Part shown: positions 46,794 to 59,417 of the stretch, piece by piece | Layout: each line of letters opens with the position of its first letter | Numbering within the stretch: position 1 is the stretch's first letter | Assembly (NCBI GenBank): GCA_004123355.1 | Contig: SCHM01000003.1 | Coordinates: 1,612,001-1,676,000, forward strand | Direction: 5' to 3' | Origin: Amphirosellinia nigrospora | Taxonomy: Eukaryota; Ascomycota; Sordariomycetes; Xylariales; Xylariaceae | Length of the DNA: 64,000 bases | Made by a program: the position numbers and the translations under genes | Notes under the pieces: model-generated | Told to the model about the DNA's origin: nothing | The model's input: only the letters and a program-made list of their open reading frames with translations | Database searches by the model: none

Positions 46794-48210
46794 TCTTACG
46801 TGTCACCCATGCCTACCTTTGATACGAGGGTCTTGGTAGGACCTAATGAGGGGGAGAGGGCGAGACATAGCATAGTATAGCGGCAGGATAGTTGGGCACA
46901 TTGTGCATTGAGCTTACTTCTATATCACCCCGTTCCCTTTGTCCTGTTTATCACATGGTTACAGGAGTAATCTAGAAATTGACTGGGTAATTGTATTATG
47001 GGGGATCTGCGCCACAAAATCCTCATCACATTCACCCTATTCCGCAACAATCCGGGCGTACAATGTTCATAGGCCCGATGAACGTAACCCCAGTGGATGG
47101 CTTCTCATAGCCTGCATTTTCGTGCATCAAATATTAAGTAGGTAAGGTTACAAGCATAAGCAGCCTGCTTTTGAAAATGTCCTTGTCAGGGACCTCGTAG
47201 TATGGGGTAGGTCATCTATACTTGTTGTTGCGCGAAGGTCTCTAAACCACCTCCGTAGGCGTAACTAAGCTATATACAGATAATCTCTTTGTTCCTAAAG
47301 TGGCTGGGGTAATGTGGCGTGACTTCATGACAGTCCTGGATACTACCCCAGCCATTCAGCCAAAATGAAATAACCTGCCGCGATGGCTTTTTGGTGTGGT
47401 TACACAGCCACTCGCCACTAGAGGCGTGACTACTGAAGAAATGAAAGAAAGCGACGTGTACATGTATTACACGGCACAAAAGGGATGAGCTGACTGACGA
47501 TGTTTGCTACAGCCGAATTCCTCTGAGACAATCAGGGTACTGGGGTAGTAGCAATACCTAGATTAGTATTTTGTTAGCTAGATTGTTACTAGCTAAAAAA
47601 ATTCTATCCTGGCATTTATACATCCGTGTTTTGAAGCCATACAAAGGGAGCTAAAAGTGGTATTAGTTAAAATAGCCTCGTGTAGTACAGACCCATCTCG
47701 AAGAGTCTAGGACCGGGCTTCTTACAAGACTACATTGTGGGAGAAATAGGAAATCAGGGACATTATGCTCCTTAAAAAGATTATTGGTTGAATGGAATTG
47801 GTTGAATGGAATTATGAGTTTCGAGTACTTGAGTTGAAGCTCTTGTTATGGTTGCATCTATACTATGCATGTACTAGTAGAGCCTCACCGGCGAAATGAC
47901 GACGTTGTCGCCAGTTGGGCCACAGCAGTATAAGCTAACACTGTCACCATACGCCCTGAACATCTAATATTATAGTACATATCTCGAGTTTGGGTTTATT
48001 AAATGAAAGAAAGAGAGAAAGAGGGAATGACTAGGACATAGTTCCTTAATCAATCTATAATCGCAAATGCAACTCGGATCAACAAATCCCAATCAGACCT
48101 CTGCGTCTCATTGCAACTGCACCCCAAACGCCGGTAAACTCAAACTCTCCGCCCGACCATTACCTAGACTGAATACGAACTCATCAATCGACTTGAAGCC
48201 GTACACGAGC
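46794..48210. other. intergenic
   Basis: No supported gene. A direct GGTTGAATGGAATT repeat (two copies in tandem) occurs near 47787-47813. Confidence 0.35.
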
Positions 48211-49909
48211 CTATCCATAGAAGCCCAAGAATGACACGTCCCTTCGGCCAGAAGCGCCCCGCATCACCTTCAGCGAGTTGCTCGGCGTCCCAACATCGAA
48301 GTACGCGCGCCAGGCCGCGTCGCGCCCAGAAGATAGGTTCGTGGGATACAGACGGACGCGCACCGGGAGATCTTTGGCTGCTCGATAGCGCGCCGAAGGG
48401 GCGTAGTTTGCGACGATATCTACGCCGTGTACGGTCCAGTTCGATACGGAGAAGCCGGGGCCGTCGTCAAGTGAGAGGGTGAGGCTCGAGTTTGTGGTAG
48501 CGTCGGAGTACGTACCGCCAAAGTTGGAGTTCGCTTGCGTCTTGCTCGCGTCTTCGATTGCCGGAAGGAGGGCCGTGACGATATCTGTGAGGGTGAAGTC
48601 GACCATGTCGGCTGAGGACTCCCCGCGCCTGACAGGATGGTGATCACGAGGTCGTAGTCTGGGATAAGGCAGATTACGTTATTGTACGAGCCTAGGTTGC
48701 CGGATTTCGTGTAGTACTCGATCAGTCGCCCGTCTTTGGTTACTGTGTCGGAGCGTAGGATCTCCCAGGGCCCGCCTAGCATGAACCCCGGTGATGAGGT
48801 GGAAGTCACCGGCTTCATCCACTTGCGCGTCTCTAGTGGGTCTAGGAGACGATGTTGGAGGATCCCAGTGCCGAAGGATAACATGTCTTTCGTGTTGGAG
48901 TAGAGACCGCCGGCACTATTGTCGTTAGCTTCAATCACGCGGCAACGCGCTCAGGGCAACGACTTACATATCCTCATACCCGAGACTGCTTCCGAACCAG
49001 ATATCGCCTTTTGGAATGAAGCCCCAAGATCTCTCTTTCGGACCGTGGAAAATCGTCGTGTTCGTCATGCCAGCGGCCCGAAGATGGCCTTCTGGACATA
49101 AGCGTCGTAGCTCATGTTGCTCGCGGACTCCACGGCGAACCCCATAATGGAGCTAGCAACGTTGGAGTATACGGGGTTCGTCCATGGCGCATACACAGGG
49201 TGACGCTTCCCAAAGTCTCTGAAGAACTCTGCGCGGGTGCAGGATGGGAGACCGAATAGACCAGCACAGCCGGTTTTAGAAGAATTGGTTAACTTTGGGA
49301 GGCCGAGTTGGGTGAAGTCTGCTGGAAAGCTACCCAAGTCGTTGACGACTGTGTCGTGTTAGCATAGGTACTGCCTAAGATAGGGAAACATACGATCTAC
49401 TCCGATGCCGCCCATATGAGATGCAAGAGAGCGGACTGTGACTTGGTTCCAATTCACAGCCGTGATATCATTCGCGACAGGCGCCGCCTCACTTCTCAAC
49501 TTAGCCAGTTCGGGGACATATTTCGTGATGGGGTCGTCTAAACTGATTCGTCCTTGTGTTAGCACCGAAAGTACCGCAAAGATCTTTGATATGCTACCAA
49601 TTCGATATACGGTCTCGGAGTTTACGGTGGTTGTGCTGGTATTGTCGAGGATAGGTGGCGTATGGTGCAGCTCTAACATTGGGGTCGCCTCATGTATCGA
49701 TTTTACTGCGATTGATAGACCCGTCGTGTTAAATGCCGATGTAGCATTATAGAATTGATCCGTAGCTGTCTTGATCGCGACAGCATCATGACCTGACGGG
49801 GTTATGGGAGCGGGCAGGACTGGCCCGAGAGGTGGACAGATACCATCCCGAGCTGCGAGAGCAACATTGCCGAAAAGAAAAAAAAAGAATGATTAGGTTG
49901 GGAAATCAT
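48211..49909 (-). CDS. secreted serine beta-lactamase-like/penicillin-binding-protein-like hydrolase
   Basis: Start ATG 49909. After one lost base in the T9 run (plus strand 49878-49886) the leader reads on as FGNVALAARDGICPP. The serine hydrolase motifs are YRIGSISKIF (SxxK) and NPVYSNVASSIMGFAVE (YxN). Further blocks are IFHGPKERSWGFIPKGDIWF, DNSAGGLYSNTKDMLSFGTG and YTKSGNLGSYNNVICLIPDY. An N-glycosylation-rich C-terminal domain ends the protein. Intron 1 is 49349-49393 (45 bp, donor GTATGT, branch CTAAC) and joins in frame. A second lies near 48925-48970. Further one-base losses lie near 49065-49075 and in the C4 run 48621-48624. About 560 residues. Such fungal proteins are esterases or hydrolases of unknown substrate; antibiotic resistance should not be assumed. 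Confidence 0.75.
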
Positions 49910-51488
49910 GGTTGTAGAGACTGGCAAGGAATGTGTGAATAAAATGAGTTGGGAGCCACCTCTTTCTAGATCGTCTATCAAGGTATATATATCTACATCT
50001 GAGATTTACCCCTTCCTTTAGCTTGCTTTGAATCGGAGTAATAATATCATCATTTGAGACTGCGGTTTGAACATTACGACACCCTCGGACTGCAGCCCAC
50101 CTTGGTGCCTCCTGGTAAAATGAATGAAAAGTGTGTGAGATGTCGTAAATAATCTTACAGCTGGGCTTATGGGAGTCTACAAGGATGGACACTGCCTGAT
50201 TTGGCTGCCAAGCCGGCTGCTCATTGGTCTGCTCGGACTCGCATCTATTAGCCCCTCCCTCGGACTTTTGCTGCGGTTGGTTATTAATACCAATTGGAAC
50301 AGCGCAGGCAGAAGAAACTTAATTTGTGACTAACCCTAGCATCGCCATTTCATAGATCGATTTGCACCTGAGTCGAGTGAAGATGAAACCAAACTAGGAT
50401 TGTTAGGGGTTAAGTAGCTGGATCTGAGGTGGGTTAGTGTAAACCCTCGATCATCTGTCTTAGACAACACAGACTACAAATTTTACTTTGTCTGAGTTGT
50501 TATGTATAGATGCGCCTTAGCGCTACTGTTAGGTATTCTCTAATAAACTAGCCCATTGTCATTACCGTTAAATTCCGCTTGACCAATATCCGGACAACGT
50601 CGTGAATTTAGCATCCTCTTGGTATACTTGAAATTTATGTAGTGATAGTCTCAATCGATTAGACGAGGTTGATTGAGGGCTTGGTCAGAAACCGTGATGG
50701 CGAGCAGTTGGGCACAAGACCATTGTGACCTACAAGTTCGGCACTTAGAAACATGTGGCGTGGTTCCGTACCCTAAGACAAAACTTATCGGCTTCAAAGG
50801 CTCCTAGGGTCAAATACCCCAGGTGTCTAAATAGGTCGAGAACGAAAGAAAAATATTTTGCAGAGCTATTGAAGAAAGCGATTGAACGCTACGTATTCCG
50901 GTCACTAGGTAGTTACTAAGTAGGTACTTACGTTTGCAATATATAGAAGTGCTGGTAATATAGCAGTATGCACTGTGGAAATGCTAAAAGATGTGACGTA
51001 GCGGATCTGGGGTAGTCTCATGCGGGAAGAGGACCCCTGAATGCGCCTCAAAAGCGCCCCGCCAAGGAGCTTGTCCGATTGGGGAATGGCTACCCACAAC
51101 GCCTACCTCCCACGTGTCCGCCAATTTCTTATCACCCACAGCAGCCTTCCTTATCGACAACGAGCTGTTCAAGCTGTTGACTGATACAGAAGTCATTCCT
51201 TTCATTCAACTGGCAACGTGTACCAACCGCCCCTTTGTTTGTTTATCGAGTCGCGGGCTAGACTCAGCCAAGGATGTGCTCCTCGCCTTCCACACCGCCG
51301 TTTCGATAGCGAGGGATTTAATAATGCCAGGCCGGCTGTCTGGCGATATGGAAAGAGACGGAGGGACGGCGATGGAGGTGGAGACGGAGATGGAGACGGG
51401 AATTGATGATGATTATAGGGGTCGTGGTGATGAAGAGGAGGCAAACCGACATGGATAATCCTGGCGAAGCGAGGCGGCTCACGACACA
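49910..51488. other. divergent intergenic region between beta-lactamase-like and TAPT1-like genes
   Basis: The first part is the promoter of the minus-strand gene. At 51114-51458 a 114-codon frame precedes the TAPT1-like start. Its GA-rich end (GGAGACGGAGATGGAGACGG repeats) encodes an acidic tract and may be leader sequence or an upstream frame. I found no domain. Confidence 0.35.
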
Positions 51489-54457
51489 ATGCCCGACACC
51501 CCCATCCGACCCATTCCCAACCTCGACACGACCCCGACAGCTCCCATTGCCTCTACCCCCGGGAAGCCCTTGGCCACGATACGGACATGGACGAAGACAG
51601 GGCCGGTCGCCGACGTGTTGTTTCCGAAGCTCTCAACCACAAGGGCGGCCTCGCCCCGTCACAGATGGACAATGCCGTGAAGTCGCCTCAACTAGAACAA
51701 CACATGGGCATCATCCCCAAGCCCGCACGCAGTCAGGCAGCAGTAACACGGGCTTTGAGAGGACTAGGAAACTCTCGGCTTCCCAGATGCAGGCCTTGAC
51801 ATCGGCCCCGGACTCGCTACCTGTGGCTGTTGTCACCCCGCAACATCGTAAACCCAACGGAGCCGAGTATCCACTATCAGCCAGCGCCATCGACGACATG
51901 TCGCATGTTTCCATGAACAGCCAGCTCCAGGACGGAATCGAGATGGCCATGCGGGTGAGACACGACCCTGGTCGCCCGACTGGCTCTGTTGATGGGAGGA
52001 AGAACGCTCGACACACCGCTGCCGCCGACTTCCAGCGACCCCCTCCGTCGGCCCGCACTCTTTCCAGTCCCCCTATTAGCCGAAGACGCCCTCCAGGTGG
52101 CTCCGCGAACGCACCGCTTCACAACCGACGAAACTCATTCAATCCTCTCCCCAAGATGGCACCATTCAATCTCAATGCGCCGCCCAAGCCCTCCCAATCC
52201 ACTACGAAATCAGCACCAGTTCAAAAACCGGAACGTCCGGAGCCCGCTCCTTCGCCGATGCTCCTACGATACCCTTGCCGCCCATGTCACTCCCCACCCA
52301 TTTACAACTCGAACTCGCTGGCCAGCGACCTAGTCCACTTTACATCCATCATTCCCAACCGGACGATACTCCCTATGAATCCAGCGCCGTCAAGTTTGAG
52401 CGACTGCTCAATGCCTTACTTCTTCCACCTTACCTCGAGCAAATCATGTATTTTGGAACATTGGCCTGTTTTGATGCATGGCTATATACATTCACCATAC
52501 TACCCATGAGGTTTATAACTGCTGTAAGCGTGCTTGTGAGATGGTGGCTATACCTGATCTGGAAAGAGGTCCGATGGGTTGTCGGTTTTGTTTGGTTTGG
52601 TATGGGCCGTCTTTGGCGTAGAGGCAGGAGGGGCAGAACACCATCTCGCGATGCTAGCGATAATACCCAGGCTACAAGTGACACAGAGCGAAGTCAAAGC
52701 CGTGCAAGAGGTACTGGTAAAGACCAGCGACGGAATGGATCTACCAGACAGCGCAATACATCTGATCTGCGCAGACCTTCCTTGGGAGAGCAGTCGCGGC
52801 CTACCCCCAACGGAGTATTTTCCTCCAAAATGTGATGCAGAGACCGGGCAATTTTCGACATCGTAGGACGAAGTCGATGCCCTCGAATCTCACATCGTAT
52901 AACAAAGCCGATCTTCTACAAGGTGCCATCCTCATTTGCAGTTCCATCGCTCTATCCAACCTGGATGCGAGCCGCATGTACCACTTCATTCGTGCCCAGT
53001 CATCTATGAAACTCTACGTTATATATAACATCCTTGAAGTAAGCACTGCTTTTTTTTTCCAGAATTATATCTCTCTAATCAACATTCAGGTTGCCGACCG
53101 GCTCCTTTCCGCGATTGGGCAAGACATCCTAGAATGCCTCTTTAGCTCTGAGACGCTGTCTAGGAACAGCTCCGGGAGGTCTAAAGTGTTGCTGCCTTTT
53201 GGCATGTTTGTGCTCTCCTTGATATACAATGTCATCCATACATGGTGTTTGTTTTATCAAGTCATCACGCTCAATGTGGCTGTGAACTCGTATTCCAACT
53301 CACTTTTGACTCTACTCATATCGAACCAATTTGTTGAGATCAAAGGCAGCGTCTTCAAGAATCGAGAAGGAAAATTTGTTCCAGCTCACTTGTTCGGACG
53401 TGGTAGAGCGGTTCCAAACATGGATCATCCTATTAATTATTGGCATGCGCAATGTGGTGGAGGTGGGTGGCTTGTCCGTCCCAGGAGCTGGTGTTGAACT
53501 CGATGGAGGCGGTCCGAAGACAGGACCGATGCACACCACCTCAATCCTACCGCTAGCTTCACGGTTTTACCTGCATGGCTCCAATCAGGAGAAGTTCTTT
53601 CCCCGTTTGTTGTCGTCGTCGGGATCGAGATGCTGGTCGACTGGATCAAGCATGCGTATATTAACAAGTTCAACAACGTCAAACCAACAATCTACAGGAG
53701 AATGCTAGACATATTATGTAAAGATTACTACACCAACGTGAGCCTGTCATATTGTCTGTACCAGGACTAACCTTACTGACACTTTTTCAGGCCTTCTCTG
53801 CCCCATCTTTGACGCGTCGGCTGGGTCTACCACTACTACCGTTATCTTGCCTCTTCATCCGCGCATCTTTCCAAGTATACCACATGTTCCTCGCCACTCA
53901 CATCCCTTCCCCATGCCACTTCGACTACCGAGTTGGCAGTTGAGTCTTCCACGCCATCCTCAGCCGCTATGATCGCAGCTTTCGAGCAACTCGACAACCT
54001 CATCCGCCATGCCCTTGGCCGTGCGGTATACCCTCACGAATCATCTGAGGATCAACCATGGTGGTCTTTCTCGTCAGATGACGTGATTGCACTCCTGACT
54101 ATGCTTGTATTCTTCTTCCTCGCCTGGATCGTGCTGCTAATCGTTAAGCTGCTCCTTGGTATGCTTCTCCTTCGATACTCTCACAAACGGTACGTGATGA
54201 TGAAAATGAAGGAGCATGCCATCGCTACCGGCAAAGCGGAGTATGAAAACTTTTCCCAGCCTGGAACGCGTGTTGGGGCTTTTAGTGCCATCGAGATTGG
54301 CGAGGACAGAAGGAAATGGCTCTACGAAGACGATCCTGAGGGTCTTAAGAGGATGCGGGATCGCGAACGGAAGACACAGGAAAAGTTTAAGGAGAAAGGT
54401 GACGACGGACTGGCGAAGGTTGTCCGATACGAAATGGTTGCGAAGCGAATTTGGTAG
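51489..54457 (+). CDS. TAPT1/Emp65-family (DUF747) multi-pass ER membrane protein
   Basis: The start is MPDTPIRPIPNLDTTPTAP at 51489, followed by a long Pro/Ser-rich cytosolic region. The membrane domain begins near 52395 with SSAVKFERLLNALLLPPYLE. Conserved blocks follow: ADLLQGAILICSSIALSNLD, MYHFIRAQSSMKLYVIYNIL, VADRLLSAIGQDILECLFSS, FGMFVLSLIYNVIHTW, NVAVNSYSNSLLTLLISNQF, VVERFQTWIILLIIGMRNVV and VVVVGIEMLVDWIKHAYINK. The soluble end is GAFSAIEIGEDRRKWLYEDD. Introns are 53039-53089 (51 bp) and 53738-53790 (53 bp). Frame changes near 51575, 51700, 52260, 52830 and 53510 are single-base losses. Those near 53350 and 53913 need two. In yeast the family member works in ER protein quality control and folding. 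About 930 residues. Confidence 0.8.
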
Positions 54458-55644
54458 ATGTTTGGGCTGTGGAGTGTTTACGCCTACTTCGTCCTTGTTA
54501 CCCTCAGCTTTTTTTTACTGGCATACATTGTTTTTGGTGTTGTGGTATGGTCATTAATCCTGCATGGCGCGGCGTTTTAGAGTTAGCCTTCTGCCATTTT
54601 TGTGGTGGTTTTCAAGTCGGCAAAATCATTAGACGACAGGATGATGTGTTCTGTAGCGGCCAGCTTCCTGAACATAGTATATTTTGGCTCCATTATTCAT
54701 GAAATGATGAATTGGTTTGAGGTTGTTGTTCTTGGTGTGTAGAGTGACATCGCCTCTTTTAGCTTCGTTTCTGTTGTGCTTGTCGGCTGAGCGGTAGATA
54801 CCCAATTGCGACTACTGATATCTGCATGATACAACTCGATATAATAGGTCTTTGACATATAATGATAAAAACTTCAATGTTCATCCTCCTTTTTTGTATT
54901 TTATTGATGTATCGTCACCTAGAGTTTGCATCTAGGTGTAAGTGTACTCCATAAGAACTGACGTAACTCCGTACAATTGCGACGAGGAAAGTATCAACAA
55001 CTTAGCGCGCTAACACTAAATCAGTTAAGACTACCGAGTCTACATTTAGGTTTAGTCTCTTGCAAGTAGCTCACAACCTGCCCGGATCGTCACAGCTGAA
55101 GCCAAGGGTACGGCGGCTGCAATACGGAATCGTTTGGAATACATGATCCGGACCAATAACACATCATAGCCCCTTCTATAGTACAGTAAAATAACATACC
55201 GCCTTTTGTCGAGTTACTAAACCTTAAAGAACAGGCGGCATTTATTACTCAATTGGCAAATTCAGTGTAGGAAGTCAGTATTTTTTGGCTTAAGCTACGT
55301 GGTATCTAACCCTTGCTGAACATAGAAGGACAGGAATTAAGCACTATTTCTAATATATGCGCCTTAACTCGGGAACTAATCAACTCGAACTGGCTAGCAG
55401 CTCGATCTTAAACCCTGACAACCAAACCATCTGAACGTATGAGGGTCAACCCAGCTCATGGATATCGGATTTGGTGTGTGGAGTTACTAGCCGCGGCTGA
55501 ATCGCAACCGCAGTATTAGCGTTCATGCAGCTTGGCACTGCAATACTCGTAATCCACGGTTACCCTTAACAGTCACCACGACTCTGGTGGAATGCAAGAG
55601 CTCTACTACCCTGGATATCGATCCGAGCTCGGATGTGGAATTCC
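54458..55644. other. intergenic
   Basis: This is the 3' flank of the TAPT1-like gene followed by AT-rich sequence without supported genes. Confidence 0.4.
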
Positions 55645-55651
55645 TATAAAT
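55645..55651 (+). promoter_or_regulatory. TATA box of eight-cysteine secreted gene
   Basis: TATAAAT lies 134 bp upstream of the ATG at 55779. Confidence 0.45.
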
Positions 55652-55778
55652 ACGTAGGCACGAGCATCTTCCAAGATCTTCAAACGACCTGAGCACCACG
55701 ATACTTAGCTGGACATCCCATACCACGCTGATACTCATATAGTACACGCATCATCATATCAAACCTCGCTTAATTACT

Positions 55779-56102
55779 ATGAAGTTCGCCCTAGTCCTTA
55801 CCGCCCTGATTTCCGCGGCATCGGCATCGCGCTGCACTGCTGAACGCTTCAAGCCGGCAGTGCCAGGAAATTGCGCGTCTGGCCACAAGGCTGGGGACCA
55901 AAACGAGGGAGACAGTTGTTCAAACTCACATCCCAACTCTTGCTACTTCAAATCCTCCAGCTCCGGGCGATTCCAACTGTAGGATCCAGGTCAGCGCCGG
56001 CGGCGGCTGCAATCCGGCAACATAATCGGGGTGGTCTATTGCAACTCCTCTGCGGCTGTCTATTCAAGTGCGGATGCTAGCTATGTCGTGCTTTGCGATT
56101 AA
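55779..56102 (+). CDS. small secreted eight-cysteine protein (effector-like), frame broken
   Basis: Residues 1-17 form a signal peptide (MKFALVLTALISAASAS). The mature part reads RCTAERFKPAVPGNCASGHK, EGDSCSNSHPNSCYFKSSSS, GRF. The frame then leaves and returns: NCRIQVSAGGGCNPAT lies one frame away (55975-56020), and NIIGVVYCNSSAAVYSSADA, SYVVLCD returns to the original frame and stops at 56100-56102. The net change is zero. Eight cysteines result, spread over about 90 mature residues, typical of a disulfide-stabilised secreted protein. The family is not recognised. Confidence 0.6.
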
Positions 56103-56269
56103 GACATACTTAAGACATGCCTCTTCTTACTACTGAGGTAAGCCCCTGGAGACGGCCTTTTGCCGTCTGAGATCCCAAGGTTACTATAACTAACGAGAGA
56201 AGTGATATAGAGTTATCTTCGAATGTTTTTAGACAGAGGAATAAGAGACAAATGGTGGTTCTAGGCAAG

Positions 56270-56581
56270 TGATCTACGGATCTCGGACGGAGCTCGCTAA
56301 ATACTACCCTACGAGGTTGAGGTAGTCGTCCGGAGTTATCGTAAGTCTCAATCACTCATACAGCTGAAATAGAGCACCGAGACACACAGACTCCGGCTAC
56401 ACGAGTCTACGGAGGTCTGTGAAGCTGTAGGAAGGATTCGAGGAAGGATCCGAGCATAAAAGACACGGAATCCTCCTGCCTGGAGAAATAGAGAAGATAG
56501 ATTTCCATGGCACCTTCGACACATTAGTTGATTAATACTCAATTGAACTATACAAAGCCCTCTATCTGAGCCCTTGTGACA
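56270..56581 (+). mobile_element. solo LTR, family A copy 3 (about 312 bp, old)
   Basis: It aligns by eye with copies 1 and 2 from ACGGATCTCGGACGGAGCTC to AAGCCCTCTATCTGAGCCC and ends TTGTGACA. The ATAAAAGACACGG core-promoter block is present near 56455. The 5' terminus is changed (TGATCTACGG instead of TGTCACACGG) and no target-site duplication is left (GCAAG versus CCTAT). It is in the same orientation as the other two copies and lies 168 bp after the secreted-protein gene. Confidence 0.75.
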
Positions 56582-58362
56582 CCTATATACCCCTTCAAAA
56601 AAGTTTCACCTAGCAGTATCCGCTTTTCCATGATATTTTGTATATGATGGGGAGGTGCTAATGATAAATACCTGTAGTTGAAAGCAACGGTTTTCTAGAC
56701 CCCATTGCTGACCAGTTAAACGCCAAGAGAGACAGTACTGAAGACAGGCTTTCGACCCACTCGCCCATAGACGATAGTAGAATAATGTGAGAGATTAAAA
56801 GTCGAGAATTTCGGACTACCGATAACGCTGCCGCAAGTTTAGGGCGTCCCATACTACAGCGTTGAATAATCAAGAAGAAAAGTACATAACTAGCTGATAA
56901 TGTACAGGGTTTGTTTATTGGTGTGAGCCCACTTTGTGGCCTTCACAGACTCAAGATTCTCAGATAAATCTCTGACAGATATGCAGTAACATAATGGCGA
57001 AGCCATGGAGTGCTTTGGAGGTTTGCTAGCGAAGCACCTAGATTTCGCCTTCAGCGTGCATAATGGCGATAGAGGTAAAACCGTGTACTCAGGACGCAGG
57101 GTATGCACCAATGCTGGTGTCTTACTTGATTACTGAGCTTGTTTTTCTCATCCTTATCTTGCGAGTTTATAAGCACTATTGGCGTAATTGTGTTTATAAA
57201 GTCCCCCATGCGTTATGGTTTGATTCAGCAAGAACATGACAAAGATAGCTGACAAACTCGTAGAGTATTACATAGGTGCATGCTAAGACTAGTTACGACC
57301 TTACTTGATTTGTGCAGACCATCAGGTATGGGGTGTCTGAGGCAAAGGACGAAAGTTTTATCACTGTTTACAATCTAGTTTCTCAAACGACATAATAGAA
57401 GCAGCACCCGTCGTACCGCGCCGTTGCGTAGCGCTCTCAAGTTATGCAGAGCCCGAACGGATAACTAACATCAACTAACATGTGTGACTACGGAGCATAG
57501 TTTACCTTCTATGAAAGGAGTATACGGGGAAGCCTTGCCATTTCTAGCCTAGATGGTCTCACGGAAATAAAACGACGCCATTAACACGATATCTCACCCG
57601 CTTTCAAACCTCGCTTTTCTTGCAGTATACCTTAGAAAGTATTTTGATATAAGAGAAGACTTGATTGAAAGAAATGCGATTCAAGTGCGTAGAGGGAAAC
57701 AATTTATCATTACAGTTCGTAAATTCTCATACAAACTTGATAATCACATCTTGGTAATAATCAACTATGCAGAAATAAATACTCGTTATCAAAATATGAG
57801 TTTCTTCAGGCTTTTGCTGAATATCGCCTCATTTGCCATTCATATCAAAGCAAGCATCACCTGCGACCTTGTTATCTCCGAACTGCCGAATCCAACACTA
57901 GTTGAAGGCTGATACGAACAAGTACTCAATTAAAAGTAAGCTGAGGAATCATGAATGCCGCATTTGAGGCCCTGATTAATCCTCGGCAACAAGGAAAATG
58001 AATTTCCTCGGTGTCTGTGGTCATCGGCTTTTGTGGGAGAGTTACTCGGCACTTGCAGATCGCCCAGTGGCCTAATCGGGGTAATACACGCTGACATCTG
58101 GTACCTAATTGGTCTAGCCTGCCAACTTAGTCTACCTTACTAGATTCAACAACGTCAAAAATGGAGATAGTGCGGTAATAGGTCACTCGCAGGGCGCGCG
58201 ACAATGCTTAGTAGTTAGATCCTTACAAAGCACAGCATCATGGATATCAATCTACATAAAATATGACATGTATCGCATCAATAGTAGTCAATATGATCAA
58301 AATTTCCATTTCAAACAACCTGTTCTCTAAGAAACTACGCTTTCAGTTACACCATCGCCAAA
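56582..58362. other. gene-free stretch
   Basis: Only short frames without domains are present (for example 57661-57912). Low GC in places. No defined repeat ends were found. Confidence 0.4.
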
Positions 58363-59353
58363 ATGGATCTACTCACTGTCAATAACGTGACAGTCGATGG
58401 GATCGATCTTCTACAGGGAAGCTGGAGCGCACGATGCACCGGTTATTCTTCTCCTTCACGGGTTGCCATCTTCTTCATTCATGTTCCGACACCTGATCCC
58501 CCTCCTCGCCATTTCATACAGGGTCATTGCTCCGGATCTACCGGGGTTTGGCTTCACCGATGTTCCCGCCGCGCTGAATTATCAATACACGTTCGAGAAC
58601 TTCGCGAAAACCATCGGCTCCTTTCTAGATGTTCTCGCGATCGATCGCTTCTCCATGTATATCTTTGACTATGGCGCGCCAACTGGCCTTCGCCTTGCTT
58701 TAAACAGACCGGAAAATGTATCAGCCATCGTCTCCCAGAACGGAAATGCATATGTCGAAGGATTTGGACATGATTTCTGGGCACCGATCATGAAATACTG
58801 GGCGAGCGGTAGCGAGGCCGATAGAGAAGCCTTGCTGCCCGGGCTGTCCTTCAACGCGACAAAGTCACAGTACGTCGATGGGTCGCCGCACCCCGACAAG
58901 ATCGAGCCAGAGACTTATCACCTTGATCAAGCGCTCTTGGAAAGACCCGGCAATAAAGATATTCAGCTCGACCTCTTCTATGACTATCGCACGAACGTGG
59001 ACTTATACCCCAAGTTCCAGCAGTACTTCCGCGACTCGGCTGTACCATTATTGGCCATCTGGGGAAAGAATGACGTGATTTTCATCCCTCCCGGCGCTGA
59101 GGCATTCAAACGCGATGTGAAGGATTTCGAATTGCATTTCTTAGACGCAGGTCATTTCGCGCTGGAAACAAACGAGGCCTTTGTGGCAAACAAGATTGAC
59201 TGCTTCCTGAAAAACGTAAAATTGCATAGCTCGATCTTCTCTTCATCAGCAGTCCTGATGGGTTATAGTATCGAACGCCTGTTACGAAGGACTTGTCTGA
59301 TATATTGTGGTGATGAGGCGTTTGTCGAATCTACCTTCTTTAAATGCTATTAA
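58363..59353 (+). CDS. alpha/beta-hydrolase (haloalkane dehalogenase/epoxide hydrolase type)
   Basis: ATG 58363 gives MDLLTVNNVTVDGID. One frame change near 58400 (one extra base, or two lost) leads into FYREAGAHDAPVILLLHGLP (oxyanion loop HGLP). Then come VIAPDLPGFGFTD, SMYIFDYGAPTGLRLAL (nucleophile Asp in FDYGAP), LLAIWGKNDVIFIPPGAEAF (acid Asp region) and LHFLDAGHFALETNE (catalytic His). If the frame change is a sequence error the protein has about 330 residues. Otherwise translation could begin at the in-frame ATG 58397. About 40 residues follow the usual end (FLKNVK), perhaps because the normal stop was lost. An Asp rather than Ser nucleophile means ester-intermediate chemistry on C-halogen, epoxide or similar bonds. 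A solo LTR begins 65 bp after the stop. Confidence 0.75.
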
Positions 59354-59417
59354 TCTACGGTTGTTGGTGTTATCTTATTATCGGCACTTCAGATATGGCT
59401 ACAGTTAGGTACCTACT

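Noticed and set aside
48211..49909. Antibiotic-resistance gene
   Set aside because: SxxK and YxN motifs show a serine beta-lactamase fold, but fungal members are usually esterases or hydrolases; no evidence for drug hydrolysis.
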